Below are positions 26,228 to 34,761 of a stretch of 64,000 bases of DNA, in pieces. Every line of letters starts with the position of its first letter. Positions within the stretch are counted from its first letter, which is position 1. Below the pieces are notes generated by a model. That model was given only the letters and a program-made list of their open reading frames with translations. It was not told the DNA's origin and made no database searches. Source of the stretch: Porphyromonadaceae bacterium H1 (lineage in GTDB: Bacteria > Bacteroidota > Bacteroidia > Bacteroidales > Paludibacteraceae); assembly GCA_001653155.1 (NCBI GenBank), contig BDEJ01000040.1, positions 22,904 through 86,903 on the forward strand. The letters are read 5' to 3'. A program made the translations under genes and the position numbers.

Positions 26228-27100
26228 ATGTTACTTACCGAACTACCAACGTATCTCTACGGATATGAAGAGTTGCCGCATAAGGGTGATGGGGCACTGT
26301 TTCATTACACCAGTTTAGACTCTTTTAAAAAGATAATGGAGGATTTGACTCTAAAACCATCTTCTTTTGCAAGGCTCAACGATATGAATGAGGGTAATGT
26401 GCATAATATGTGTCTGAGCCACAATTTTATGGTAATGTACAATGCAGAAAAGTACATCAAGGAGAAGTGCCATATTATCAGCTTCTCTCAGAACTATGAC
26501 ATTCGAGGTTGTGGAGTAGAAGGTACTAATCATCCAGCTATGTGGGCTCACTATGCTGATGATTCAAACGGAGTTTGTATAGTGATAGACAAAGAGGCTT
26601 TCATGGCTCAGAATGAAGCTATCTTGTCCCGACATTTTTATAAATTTGAGGATGTAGAGTATAGTTTATTCAATACCCCAAATGATAAAGAAATCGACTA
26701 TGAGGCTGCAACGCCAGAGAAGTTTATAAAAAATAACTGGAAGTCACTATTCTTTTTGAAGCATAAGGATTGGGCGAACGAGGATGAACATAGATTATTC
26801 ATCATGGACTACGATGGCAAGTTAAGTATTGACGGTTGCATCAAGTATATCGTCTTAGGAAGGAAGATTTTTTCGGATAATGCAAGAGTCAAAGAAATAC
26901 TTGATATTATTGTAAATCCAAAGTCTATATGTTATCGTAAATTTGTGCCGCATTCTTTTGTAACAACTTGTTACCATGCCCGTGGGTATAGGACCTTGGG
27001 AATAGCATTCAAAATATACGAAACTGTAAGGATGAACATATCCAACCCTTTATATGCAGATTATGAGAAATGGCTCATTGAGGAACAAGGATATGGATAA
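26228..27100 (+). CDS. DUF2971 protein
   Basis: This is a ~290-residue cytoplasmic protein. The ATG at 26228 is preferred over the GTG at 26165 because an AAGGAT ribosome-site-like sequence precedes it and the longer N-terminus is not family-like. DUF2971 text includes GALFHYTSLDSFKKIMED, PSSFARLNDMNE, ISFSQNYD and HPAMWAHYADDSNGVCI, then WANEDEHRLF. DUF2971 proteins are frequent on mobile elements and in defence-like contexts, but their reaction is unknown. The gene is AT-rich relative to lptC and the beta-helix gene, and lies in an integrase scar between two diverged repeats, so horizontal origin is likely. Confidence 0.85.
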   Translation: MLLTELPTYLYGYEELPHKGDGALFHYTSLDSFKKIMEDLTLKPSSFARLNDMNEGNVHNMCLSHNFMVMYNAEKYIKEKCHIISFSQNYDIRGCGVEGTNHPAMWAHYADDSNGVCIVIDKEAFMAQNEAILSRHFYKFEDVEYSLFNTPNDKEIDYEAATPEKFIKNNWKSLFFLKHKDWANEDEHRLFIMDYDGKLSIDGCIKYIVLGRKIFSDNARVKEILDIIVNPKSICYRKFVPHSFVTTCYHARGYRTLGIAFKIYETVRMNISNPLYADYEKWLIEEQGYG

Positions 27101-27216
27101 ATACGTAGCAAAAATTAAAGACTAAAATATTAGGATTAAATGTGAAATCGACAGAATGATCAAGCATATAAATATGTAGAAAACGAATTCACTCTTTCCA
27201 AGAAGAAAAACACGCA

Positions 27217-27288
27217 AGAACCCTCACTTTCCCTCGCAAATGTGTATCATTGCAAATGATAAAATGAGCGTTCTTTGGCTATTCAAAA
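27217..27288 (+). repeat. Diverged direct repeat, copy 2
   Basis: About 72 bp matching copy 1 (26025-26096) at roughly three quarters of positions by eye, including CTCACTTTC, CGCAAAT, TTGCA, TGATAA, TGAGCGTT and TTTGG. It is 1.19 kb from copy 1, on the other side of the DUF2971 gene. Confidence 0.65.
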
Positions 27289-27566
27289 CAATGTACTTCA
27301 AAGCACTCCGCTCATTTCTAAATCGTTACCTATCTATCTGTCTCAAAATAGTAATGCTTTATTCTTCAGCAAGATAGCTCGCAAACAAAAAAAAGATTGG
27401 GAACTGCTCTTTTTCTCATAAAAAATTAACTCGATAGCTTATAGACTTCTCCCTCGGATGAGAGCAATAAGCCTCGAACGAGAGCGTCGAAAATCGAAAC
27501 TCTTGTTTTTTTGCTAAATGAAAGTAAAAATTTGCCTGTAAGCAGGGTTTTCGAGCTGCATTTATG

Positions 27567-27574
27567 TACCTTTG
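27567..27574 (+). promoter_or_regulatory. -7 box for the beta-helix lipoprotein gene
   Basis: TACCTTTG is a perfect TAnnTTTG box, embedded in the inverted repeat GTACC-TTTGC-GGTAC. It is 39 bp before the ATG at 27614 and overlaps an earlier in-frame start at 27572, which is therefore unlikely. Confidence 0.65.
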
Positions 27575-27613
27575 CGGTACATTCGTAGCAAACAAAAGAT
27601 TTATTCTTGCTTT

Positions 27614-29125
27614 ATGAAACTCCATGCGAAAGTCATTTTTCGGAAGCTTATGCTTTGGGGCCTTGCTTCGGGGCTGTTGCTTGCCTGCACCGATGAGCCG
27701 TTGAGGATCGATTCTGTAGAAAGTTTACGTTTTTCGACCGACACGCTGTCTTTAGGACTGATTTTCAACAAAATTATATCGCCCAGTTACGTGATAAAGG
27801 TTCATAACCCTCACGCACAGGATTTGCAAATTACCTCCATCGGCCTTGAGGGAAAAGGCTCGGAGCTCTTCCGGCTGAATGTGGACGGAGCGTTAAATGC
27901 TTCGAATCATTTTGCCGATGTAATTATAAAAGGAAAGGATAGCCTTTTCATTTTCATCAAGACGGAAATACCGCCCGCACATCCCAACTCGGAGGTGGAA
28001 GCCGACATTGTATTCCGCAATCGCAACAGCAGTCGCCGGCTGCGCCTCGAAGGTCGAATAGAAGACGTAGAAGTGTTGCGAGGTCAAGTAATACAAAGCG
28101 ACAGCATACTGGATGCTTCGAAACCTTATTTCGTGTACGACAGTCTTGTTGCGAAAAAGAATCTGACTCTCCTTCCCGGATGCAGGCTTTACTTTTACAA
28201 CCGTGCTTACCTCCGCGTAGGGGGTAGGCTCGAAGCCATCGGCACGGCCGAAGAGCCCATAAGCCTGCGTGGGCACCGCCAGGATGCCGTCGATCTCGGT
28301 ATCTATAAATACCGGAATCCGGTTCCCTACAACTACATAGCCGGGCAGTGGAAAGGCATCTATCTGACAAGTCCCAACAGTCAACATCGCCTCGTGCACG
28401 TACATATAAACAGCTCCGACCTGGGAATCTATCTCAAAAACGAAGATCTGAAACAGGCTTCCACACTCGAACTGATCAACAGCCGATTACACAACTTCAG
28501 CTATTACGGTATCATTGCACAAAATGCGCACCTCAACATCGTGAATTCGGAAATAAGCAACGCCGGCATCAACTGCCTATACCTCAACGGAGGGAAACAC
28601 AACTTCATCCACTGCACGATAGCCAACTACTTCGGAGAGGCATTTCAGCCCAGTAATCGCAATGCAACTCCTTCGGTCATGCTCATGGACCTCAACCGCA
28701 TCATCCCTATGGAAACCTACTTCTACAACAGTGTCATCATGGGTAGCTCCGAGACGGAGTTTAACTGGGCAACACAATTCCCCGAAGCCTATCGCGGCAG
28801 TTTCGCAAACAGCTACATACGCCGTGCCCGAAAGGACAGCCTCTCCACTCCTCAATTTCAGGCAACACGCTGGTATCAACCGAAGGATACGGTTTTCCGT
28901 CACCCTAAGTACGACAACAGTAAAAAGCGCTATTTCGACTTCAGCCCCGACTCCGTATCGCCTCTCCGGGCCTTGGCTAACCCCACACATAACAATGAAC
29001 TGGGCGGACGCTATCGCGAAATACTAAAAAGAGACCTTAACGGAAACGAACGGCCCGCCGACAGCCCTTCCGATGCCGGGGCCTACCAATGGATAAGTCT
29101 AAAACAACAAAAAGGAAAACCTTAA
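27614..29125 (+). CDS. Lipoprotein with right-handed beta-helix
   Basis: This is a ~503-residue surface lipoprotein. The start at 27614 gives a signal peptide ending in GLLLAC (lipobox), followed by TDEPLRID. Residues ~30-150 form an Ig-like region (DTLSLGLIFNKIISPSYVIKV). From ~170 there are repeated short strands with Asn and Gly turns (LTLLPGCRLYFYNRAYLRVGG, YYGIIAQNAHLNIVNSEIS) typical of a parallel beta-helix of the pectate-lyase-like superfamily. The C-terminal motif DLNGNERPADSPSDAGAYQ is common in such Bacteroidota proteins. The secreted nuclease follows 13 bp later. Whether it binds or cleaves glycans is unknown. Confidence 0.82.
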   Translation: MKLHAKVIFRKLMLWGLASGLLLACTDEPLRIDSVESLRFSTDTLSLGLIFNKIISPSYVIKVHNPHAQDLQITSIGLEGKGSELFRLNVDGALNASNHFADVIIKGKDSLFIFIKTEIPPAHPNSEVEADIVFRNRNSSRRLRLEGRIEDVEVLRGQVIQSDSILDASKPYFVYDSLVAKKNLTLLPGCRLYFYNRAYLRVGGRLEAIGTAEEPISLRGHRQDAVDLGIYKYRNPVPYNYIAGQWKGIYLTSPNSQHRLVHVHINSSDLGIYLKNEDLKQASTLELINSRLHNFSYYGIIAQNAHLNIVNSEISNAGINCLYLNGGKHNFIHCTIANYFGEAFQPSNRNATPSVMLMDLNRIIPMETYFYNSVIMGSSETEFNWATQFPEAYRGSFANSYIRRARKDSLSTPQFQATRWYQPKDTVFRHPKYDNSKKRYFDFSPDSVSPLRALANPTHNNELGGRYREILKRDLNGNERPADSPSDAGAYQWISLKQQKGKP

Positions 29126-29138
29126 AGGCCTTGCAATC

Positions 29139-30173
29139 ATGAAAACATCCGTTGTAGCATTGACCGTAGTGTTGCTATCGGGATTTATCTCGACAGCACA
29201 AAACAAAATCGCAGAACACAGCTTCGTGGCCATGTGCTACAACGTTGAGAATTTGTTCGATTGCAAAGACGATAGCCTTAAAGACGACGCGGAATTTCTC
29301 CCCGATGGTAGCCGGCACTGGACCCTCAATCGCTACCGGAGCAAACAACATAAAATAGCACAAGTAATCGCCGCCATAGGAGGATGGGAAGCCCCCGACT
29401 TGGTCGGCCTCTGCGAAGTAGAGAATCGGGCAGTACTAACAGATTTGACCCGCCGCTCGCCACTGAAGCGACTGGGCTACGAATTCCTGCACTTCGAATC
29501 GCCCGACAGACGCGGAATCGACGTAGCCCTACTCTATCAGGCCAAACGCTTCAAACCTTTTCAGGCAAAGCCCGTCCGAGTCAGTTTTCCTGAACAAACA
29601 CAAGCTTCCACACGCGACATATTGCTGGTTTCGGGCATCCTGCCCACCAAGGATAGTCTGCACGTATTTATATGCCACTTCCCATCGCGCCTGGGGGGCC
29701 AGTTAGCCTCCGAAACACGCCGGAAAACTGCAGCCGCTCGGCTTCGCTCGCAAGTGGATAGTCTCTTTGCTCTCAATCCCCGCAGCAAGATCCTGATCAT
29801 GGGAGATTTTAACGACTCTCCGGAGGACAGCAGCCTCCGAGAAGTTCTACGGGCGCTAAAACCAGAAGGGAAAGTGGATAATTCACAACTATACAACCTC
29901 ACCTACCCTCTGCATAGTCGAGGAAAAGGCAGCCACAAACACGATGGTATATGGAGCGTATTGGATCATTTTATCGTTTCAGGAAATCTGCTCGATAGCT
30001 CTCAGAAGTTTTACATCCGGCCGGAGGAAGTAAGCTTTTTCGAGGCCGACTTCCTCTTGGAACAAGATACGAAAGATCTCGGTACGATGCCTTTCAGAAC
30101 TTATCAAGGGATGATCTTCAAAGGAGGATTTTCGGATCATCTGCCGGTTTACGGTCGTTTCAGCTATCGCTAA
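29139..30173 (+). CDS. Secreted endonuclease/exonuclease/phosphatase-family protein
   Basis: This 344-residue protein has a type I signal peptide ending in FISTAQ. The EEP fold is clear: FVAMCYNVENLFD (Asn/metal site), DLVGLCEVENRAVL (catalytic Glu), RRGIDVALLYQ, VFICHFPSRLGG, KILIMGDFNDSPED and the final GFSDHLPVYGRF with the Ser-Asp-His triad. Members cleave DNA or phosphodiesters and, when secreted, are thought to scavenge nucleotides. It is co-transcribed with the lipoprotein gene upstream. A DUF4494 gene converges on it from the other strand 45 bp downstream. Confidence 0.9.
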   Translation: MKTSVVALTVVLLSGFISTAQNKIAEHSFVAMCYNVENLFDCKDDSLKDDAEFLPDGSRHWTLNRYRSKQHKIAQVIAAIGGWEAPDLVGLCEVENRAVLTDLTRRSPLKRLGYEFLHFESPDRRGIDVALLYQAKRFKPFQAKPVRVSFPEQTQASTRDILLVSGILPTKDSLHVFICHFPSRLGGQLASETRRKTAAARLRSQVDSLFALNPRSKILIMGDFNDSPEDSSLREVLRALKPEGKVDNSQLYNLTYPLHSRGKGSHKHDGIWSVLDHFIVSGNLLDSSQKFYIRPEEVSFFEADFLLEQDTKDLGTMPFRTYQGMIFKGGFSDHLPVYGRFSYR

Positions 30174-30218
30174 AATTGCGGGAGGGATATTTCTCAGAAC
30201 GACTCAAAGGTTTCCGGC

Positions 30219-30650
30219 TTATTCAGCGGAATACAGAAATACATCCATTATGGGTGTCTCGCTGATAGCAGCTATTTCATAATCGGCCAAAGAGCCTTTC
30301 ATACCTTCGATAAGGCTGTCGCAGGCAGTCTTCAAGTCGGAAGCTTGCACATACATGGCTACGGCAGTACGTTTCTCAAGGCCTTTTTCTTCGTCAAGCG
30401 ATACAAAATTTACTTTGCAACGATACCACTTATCGGCATTTTCATTAGGAAACATCTCGTTTATTTTCACCCGACGGATGTTGGCTACGGTAAACTCACC
30501 GCTGATAAAAGGTTTCATTTCCGTAATAATGCGGTCTTCGGCCTCGGTAAAGGACAAGGCATCCACCAAATAACTCTCACCGACACTGACCACCTTACCT
30601 TCTTCAACCGTTTTTTCGTACTTCACTTTACATTCGAACCAATTGTGCAT
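30219..30650 (-). CDS. DUF4494 family protein
   Basis: This is a 143-residue cytoplasmic protein with no signal peptide. It begins MHNWFECKVKYEKT and has DALSFTEAEDRIITEM, ISGEFTVANIRRVKINE and KWYRCKVNFV, all typical of the Bacteroidota family DUF4494, found also on phages and plasmids. The two halves look like related beta-alpha units. The function is unknown. A -7 box (minus-strand TATCTTTG, 30680-30687) lies about 30 bp upstream. Confidence 0.88.
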   Translation of the reverse strand: MHNWFECKVKYEKTVEEGKVVSVGESYLVDALSFTEAEDRIITEMKPFISGEFTVANIRRVKINEMFPNENADKWYRCKVNFVSLDEEKGLEKRTAVAMYVQASDLKTACDSLIEGMKGSLADYEIAAISETPIMDVFLYSAE

Positions 30651-30679
30651 AGTTGTATATCTTTAAAAAATTGAGTTTG

Positions 30680-30687
30680 CAAAGATA
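30680..30687 (-). promoter_or_regulatory. -7 box for the DUF4494 gene
   Basis: On the minus strand this reads TATCTTTG, a perfect TAnnTTTG match, 29 bp before the start codon at 30650. Confidence 0.55.
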
Positions 30688-30704
30688 AAGCAAAAGATAA
30701 GATT

Positions 30705-32519
30705 TCAGGCTTTGAACAACTGCATTTCACAGCGCTTACAATCAAAAAAAAGTTTAAAGCGCTGATTGTTGTGTTTAAGAAACCAAGGCTCTTTCCATTT
30801 GGAAGGAGCAGCCAACTTGGGACAGCAGCCCATCTCGTACTTGATACAGAACTTACAAAACATTAGAGGGACTCCCTCTTCAGCCTTTGCTTCGAAAGCT
30901 GGCATGACGCCTTGCGCTCCGGCTTTTTCGTAAAAAAGCTTTGCCTTTCGGTTTAACACATTCGCACGATAGTCCAGCTGAATAGACTGCAAAGAAGGCA
31001 GCTGCCTTTCTGCTTTTTCCGGACGCCGGTAGCCCTTCTCACGAGCAGCATCTAAATCCGCAATAAGTTCCCGTCGCCAGGCACTCAATCGCGAAGCGGG
31101 AATAAAATAGGGCTTAGAAAAATGAAGCGATAGCGATTCACTTTGATAAATAGTATCTCCAAGTTTCGATAAGTTACGAAGAATATTTTCCACAGCTTCT
31201 TCCGGTTTGTGAGCTGCTTGTTTTTCGATATCGAAGTCGCGTGCAACACTCACGTTATCTTTGTCTTCGACGATGAGACGGAAGCCATTGTCCGTTTCTG
31301 CTATTTCCCACTTCAAAGCGATGTGGCGCTCGGAGGACTTAGCTTCCAAGAGTTTTTCAAAGGCTGCATCCTGATTGCGGTACAGGCGATCGCCCGGCTT
31401 CAACAAGGCGGGCATAGAAGCCGGGAATATACGCCTCCCCTCCACCCGATTCACACGGAAACCGGACAAATTGCCTTGAGTAGAAAAGAAAGAGATTCCA
31501 TCTCCATTGGCCATGCTACAAGTACTCGAAACATCGATATAGTTGGGCCCAACATCTGTTACGGTGCCAAAGGTTTCACCCATCGATTTGGGAGTATCGG
31601 GCTGTGTCAGGCCGCTCTTCCTTCTGTCAAAAAAATAGTCGGTACTGCCACGCCGAAAAGTTTTTGCCGGATCGGGCTCGAAAAAGAAGCGAGTCTTCCC
31701 GGATGAAGCCTGTTTGTAGTTCTCTTCTTTATCGAGGATGGCATCAAGTTTACGGCGGTAGTAAGCAGTGATATTCTTCACATAATACAAGTCTTTAAGA
31801 CGGCCTTCTATCTTGAAAGAAGAAACGCCGGCCTGCATCATCGGAAAGAGAAAATCGGATAAATCCAAATCTTTCAGCGAGAGAAGATGTTTATCTCGAA
31901 GGATTTTCGTTCCGTCGGCATCCTCAAGATCGTAGGGCAGACGACAGTATTGGGCACAAGCCCCGCGGTTGGCACTGCGCCCGCACATGGCTTGACTGAT
32001 ATAGCACTGTCCGCTGTAACTTACACAAAGAGCTCCATGAACAAAAGCCTCCAACTCGACCTCAGTACGCGAAGCAATATCGGCAATCTGAGCCAGGGAG
32101 AGCTCACGTGCCAGTACCACACGCGAGAATCCTGCCTGCTGCAAAAAGACCACCCGCTCCGCCGTTCGATTGTCCGTTTGCGTGCTGGCATGCAAGGCCA
32201 TGGGAGGCAAGTCGACTTCCAAAAGCCCCATATCCTGTAAAATAAGAGCATCGGCTCCGGCTTCATAAAGCGACCAAGCGAGCTTCTCGGCTTCGAGCAG
32301 CTCATCATCAGTCAGTAAGGTATTGAGAGCAATCAGCACTTTAGCCCGAAAACGATGGGCATAACGGCAAAGTTGTTCAATATCTTGCAAAGAATTTCCC
32401 GCCGCAGCACGAGCGCCAAAGCGCGGAGCACCAATGTAAACAGCATCCGCACCATGATTGACAGCGGCCAGGCCGCATTCCAAGTTCTTGGCAGGAGCAA
32501 GTAATTCGACCAAATGCAT
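30705..32519 (-). CDS. U32-family peptidase (collagenase-like)
   Basis: The start at 32519 (MHLVELLAPAKNLECGL) is the family-normal N-terminus and follows a -7 box; an upstream extension is not family-like. The ~604-residue protein shows the U32 core: AVYIGAPRFGARAAAG, LQDMGLLEVDLP, LHASTQTDNRT, the VHGALCVSYSGQCY signature and SGRSANRGACAQYCRLPY-like cysteine motif, then SLKDLDLSDFL. A C-terminal domain carries Cys pairs (FCKFCIKYEMGCC). U32 proteins are linked to collagen degradation in Porphyromonas and to tRNA/ubiquinone hydroxylation in E. coli, so the true role may be RNA modification. No signal peptide is present, which argues against a secreted protease. Confidence 0.92.
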   Translation of the reverse strand: MHLVELLAPAKNLECGLAAVNHGADAVYIGAPRFGARAAAGNSLQDIEQLCRYAHRFRAKVLIALNTLLTDDELLEAEKLAWSLYEAGADALILQDMGLLEVDLPPMALHASTQTDNRTAERVVFLQQAGFSRVVLARELSLAQIADIASRTEVELEAFVHGALCVSYSGQCYISQAMCGRSANRGACAQYCRLPYDLEDADGTKILRDKHLLSLKDLDLSDFLFPMMQAGVSSFKIEGRLKDLYYVKNITAYYRRKLDAILDKEENYKQASSGKTRFFFEPDPAKTFRRGSTDYFFDRRKSGLTQPDTPKSMGETFGTVTDVGPNYIDVSSTCSMANGDGISFFSTQGNLSGFRVNRVEGRRIFPASMPALLKPGDRLYRNQDAAFEKLLEAKSSERHIALKWEIAETDNGFRLIVEDKDNVSVARDFDIEKQAAHKPEEAVENILRNLSKLGDTIYQSESLSLHFSKPYFIPASRLSAWRRELIADLDAAREKGYRRPEKAERQLPSLQSIQLDYRANVLNRKAKLFYEKAGAQGVMPAFEAKAEEGVPLMFCKFCIKYEMGCCPKLAAPSKWKEPWFLKHNNQRFKLFFDCKRCEMQLFKA

Positions 32520-32542
32520 GAATCTTACTTTTTTTCGAAGCG

Positions 32543-32550
32543 CAAAGATA
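32543..32550 (-). promoter_or_regulatory. -7 box for the U32 gene
   Basis: The minus strand reads TATCTTTG (TAnnTTTG consensus) 23 bp before the start codon at 32519, which supports that start over the upstream in-frame one. Confidence 0.55.
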
Positions 32551-32694
32551 CATATAATCAACCACGAATCGTAAATCTTCGAACTGCGAATGTCGTTATT
32601 AGCGACAATTCGCTTGTGTTTTAATTCAATACAGACCTCCGGGAAAGTATTGCTGTCCGCATTAGCTTTCCAAGAGATTTTTTGCAATGAGTTA

Positions 32695-32722
32695 TTGATA
32701 CATTAATTATTATGTATCTTTG
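32695..32722 (+). promoter_or_regulatory. Promoter for the PIN-PhoH gene
   Basis: TTG at 32695-32697, a 17-bp spacer and TATCTTTG at 32715-32722 form a good Bacteroidota -33/-7 pair, 54 bp before the ATG at 32777. Confidence 0.7.
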
Positions 32723-32776
32723 CAAAGCCGGCCGGGCAATCCGGCTATATCTATGAACCTGTAAAAACGACGCGTT

Positions 32777-34102
32777 ATGGCAACAAAGAAAAATTTTGTA
32801 TTGGACACCAACGTTATCCTGCACGACTACAAGTGTATTTTCAATTTCGAAGAAAACGACATTTACATCCCCATTGTTGTGCTTGAGGAGCTGGACAATT
32901 TCAAAAAAGGGAAAGAACAGATCAACTTCAACGCCCGGGAATTTGCACGCGAACTGGATTCTATTGTTAACGACAAGGTTTTCAAAAACGGCGTTTCACT
33001 CGGCGAAGGCAAGGGTAAGCTTTTCATCCAAACGGGCAACGAATATCCGGAAGTCATAGCCCGCTCTTTCATCGAGAAAACATACGATCACCGCATCCTG
33101 GCCATGGTCTACACTTTGGGGCAACATAAAAAAGGGATGCGCACCGTACTCGTTACCAAAGATATTAACCTGCGGATGAAGGCCTTGTCACTTGGTATCG
33201 AAGCCGAGGACTATATCACCGATAAGGTAACCGATTTTGCCATATTCGACAAAACTTATGAAACTTACGATAACATTCCGCCCGAAGTTATCGACCGCAT
33301 GTATGCCCACGACGAAGCCATACCTCTGGATGAACTGAACATTCGTTTCGATGTGAGCCCCAACGACTGCTTCGTACTGAGGAGCCTGCGAGCCAGCATA
33401 CTGGCACGCTACTCGGCTCAGGACCACAGTGTAAAGCGGGTTGAAAAACAACGCTGCTTCGGTATCGAACCCCGCAACGCCGAACAAACTTTTGCTATGG
33501 ACGTGCTGATGGACGAGGATATCAAACTCGTGGCTCTTACCGGGAAATCCGGAACAGGGAAAACCCTGCTTGCTCTTGCGGCAGCGCTCCAAAACCACGA
33601 GAACTACAAACAAATACTCCTTGCACGCCCCATAGTACCGATGGGAAACCGTGATTTAGGTTTCCTGCCCGGCGACGAGAAACAGAAGATAGCGCCTTAC
33701 ATGCAGCCCCTCTTCGATAATCTGAATGTCATCAAACACAGCTTCTCCTACCAAGGAAAAGAAATGCGCATACTGGATGAACTCCAACGCAACAATCAGT
33801 TAATCATCGAAGCCCTGGCTTACATACGCGGACGAAGCCTGAGCGAAACCTACTTCATTGTTGACGAAGCTCAAAACCTTACGCCTCACGAAGTGAAAAC
33901 CATTATCACACGAGCAGGAGAAGGCAGTAAAATCATCCTCACGGGCGACATACACCAAATCGACTCTCCTTATCTCGATATGTTTTCCAACGGTCTGGTT
34001 TACCTCATCGACCGCATGAAAGGACAGAACCTATTCGCTCACATCAATCTGGTAAAAGGCGAACGAAGCTACCTCTCCGAATTAGCAAGCAACTTGCTGT
34101 AA
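32777..34102 (+). CDS. PIN-domain PhoH ATPase (YlaK/PhoH2 type)
   Basis: This 441-residue fusion has an N-terminal PIN nuclease domain (FVLDTNVILHD, VVLEELDNFKKG, VLVTKDINLRMKA, residues ~5-150) and a C-terminal PhoH ATPase. The ATPase has Walker A GKSGTGKT near residue 258, PMGNRDLGFLPGDEKQKIAPYMQPL and Walker B FIVDEAQNLTPHE, then ILTGDIHQID. PhoH2 proteins from actinobacteria are described as RNA helicases with ribonuclease activity. It has its own promoter and a strong terminator, so it is a single-gene unit, distinct from the shorter PhoH at 17810. Confidence 0.95.
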   Translation: MATKKNFVLDTNVILHDYKCIFNFEENDIYIPIVVLEELDNFKKGKEQINFNAREFARELDSIVNDKVFKNGVSLGEGKGKLFIQTGNEYPEVIARSFIEKTYDHRILAMVYTLGQHKKGMRTVLVTKDINLRMKALSLGIEAEDYITDKVTDFAIFDKTYETYDNIPPEVIDRMYAHDEAIPLDELNIRFDVSPNDCFVLRSLRASILARYSAQDHSVKRVEKQRCFGIEPRNAEQTFAMDVLMDEDIKLVALTGKSGTGKTLLALAAALQNHENYKQILLARPIVPMGNRDLGFLPGDEKQKIAPYMQPLFDNLNVIKHSFSYQGKEMRILDELQRNNQLIIEALAYIRGRSLSETYFIVDEAQNLTPHEVKTIITRAGEGSKIILTGDIHQIDSPYLDMFSNGLVYLIDRMKGQNLFAHINLVKGERSYLSELASNLL

Positions 34103-34111
34103 AGACTTAAG

Positions 34112-34152
34112 AAAAAAAGCAGCTTTGCAATTTTATGCAAAGCTGCTTTTTT
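34112..34152. terminator. Bidirectional terminator between PIN-PhoH and ompH
   Basis: An 11-bp perfect stem, GCAGCTTTGCA with TGCAAAGCTGC, and a 6-nt loop is preceded by an A run and followed by TTTTTT, so it can end transcription from both the plus-strand gene and the minus-strand ompH gene. Confidence 0.88.
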
Positions 34153-34177
34153 AATATCCTGACTCTAAAAAAGGAGA

Positions 34178-34681
34178 TTATTTCAAATCCAGTTTCTTTT
34201 TTACCAAAGCCGTAATATCATTCGATTTCGGCGAGTGGTAAATAATGCTTTGTGTACCCAAGTCGAAAACATAGGTATAGTTGTTCTCAGCGCCTACTTC
34301 ATTAATTGCCTTACGTACTTTCTGAACAACAGGCTCAAAAAGCTCTTGTTGTTTCTTCTGCAAATCGGAACCTGCCTGTTGGTTGAAGTTGGTAATACGC
34401 TGTTCGATTTCAACAATTTCACTCTGACGAGCTTCTTTGATGCTTGCCGGCATGGTAGCTTGTTTTTCCTGAAACTCCTTAATTTTTGCATAATACTCTT
34501 CACGCATCTTGAGCAGTTCATTCTCCCACTGAGTTTGCAAGTCATTCAAAGTCTTTTGTATGGTTTTCACCTCCGGCATCTGTGACATAATCTCCTGAGA
34601 ATTCACATGCCCCAATTTATCCTGAGCCCACAAAGCAAAGGGGAACGAGCACAACAGCACTAAAGCAATTTTTTTCAACAT
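34178..34681 (-). CDS. OmpH/Skp-family periplasmic chaperone, copy 1
   Basis: This is a 167-residue protein with a signal peptide (MLKKIALVLLCSFPFALWAQ). Skp text follows: KLGHVNSQEIMSQMPE, then a long charged helical segment (residues ~40-115) that would form the prefoldin-like tentacle, and a closing beta part with NYTYVFDLG. Skp-like proteins hold unfolded outer-membrane proteins in the periplasm and hand them to BamA. It is the last of two tandem ompH genes and has its own -7 box in the 80-bp spacer. Confidence 0.93.
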   Translation of the reverse strand: MLKKIALVLLCSFPFALWAQDKLGHVNSQEIMSQMPEVKTIQKTLNDLQTQWENELLKMREEYYAKIKEFQEKQATMPASIKEARQSEIVEIEQRITNFNQQAGSDLQKKQQELFEPVVQKVRKAINEVGAENNYTYVFDLGTQSIIYHSPKSNDITALVKKKLDLK

Positions 34682-34747
34682 GATTTTACTAAGTTTGTTA
34701 TTTTATACTTTCTGTTTTTTAATAATATAGACTCCTTTAAAGAGGCA

Positions 34748-34755
34748 CAAAAGTA
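34748..34755 (-). promoter_or_regulatory. -7 box for ompH copy 1
   Basis: The minus strand reads TACTTTTG, a TAnnTTTG match, about 66 bp before the start at 34681. No convincing -33 partner. Confidence 0.45.
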
Positions 34756-34761
34756 AGTAAA

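Larger units (their letters stand above)
27101..27613. other. Intergenic region with repeat copy 2 and a promoter
   Basis: This 513-bp gap holds the second diverged repeat (27217-27288) and the promoter of the beta-helix lipoprotein (27567-27574). No convincing ORF or RNA gene is visible; the minus-strand ORF near its end overlaps that promoter. Confidence 0.5.
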
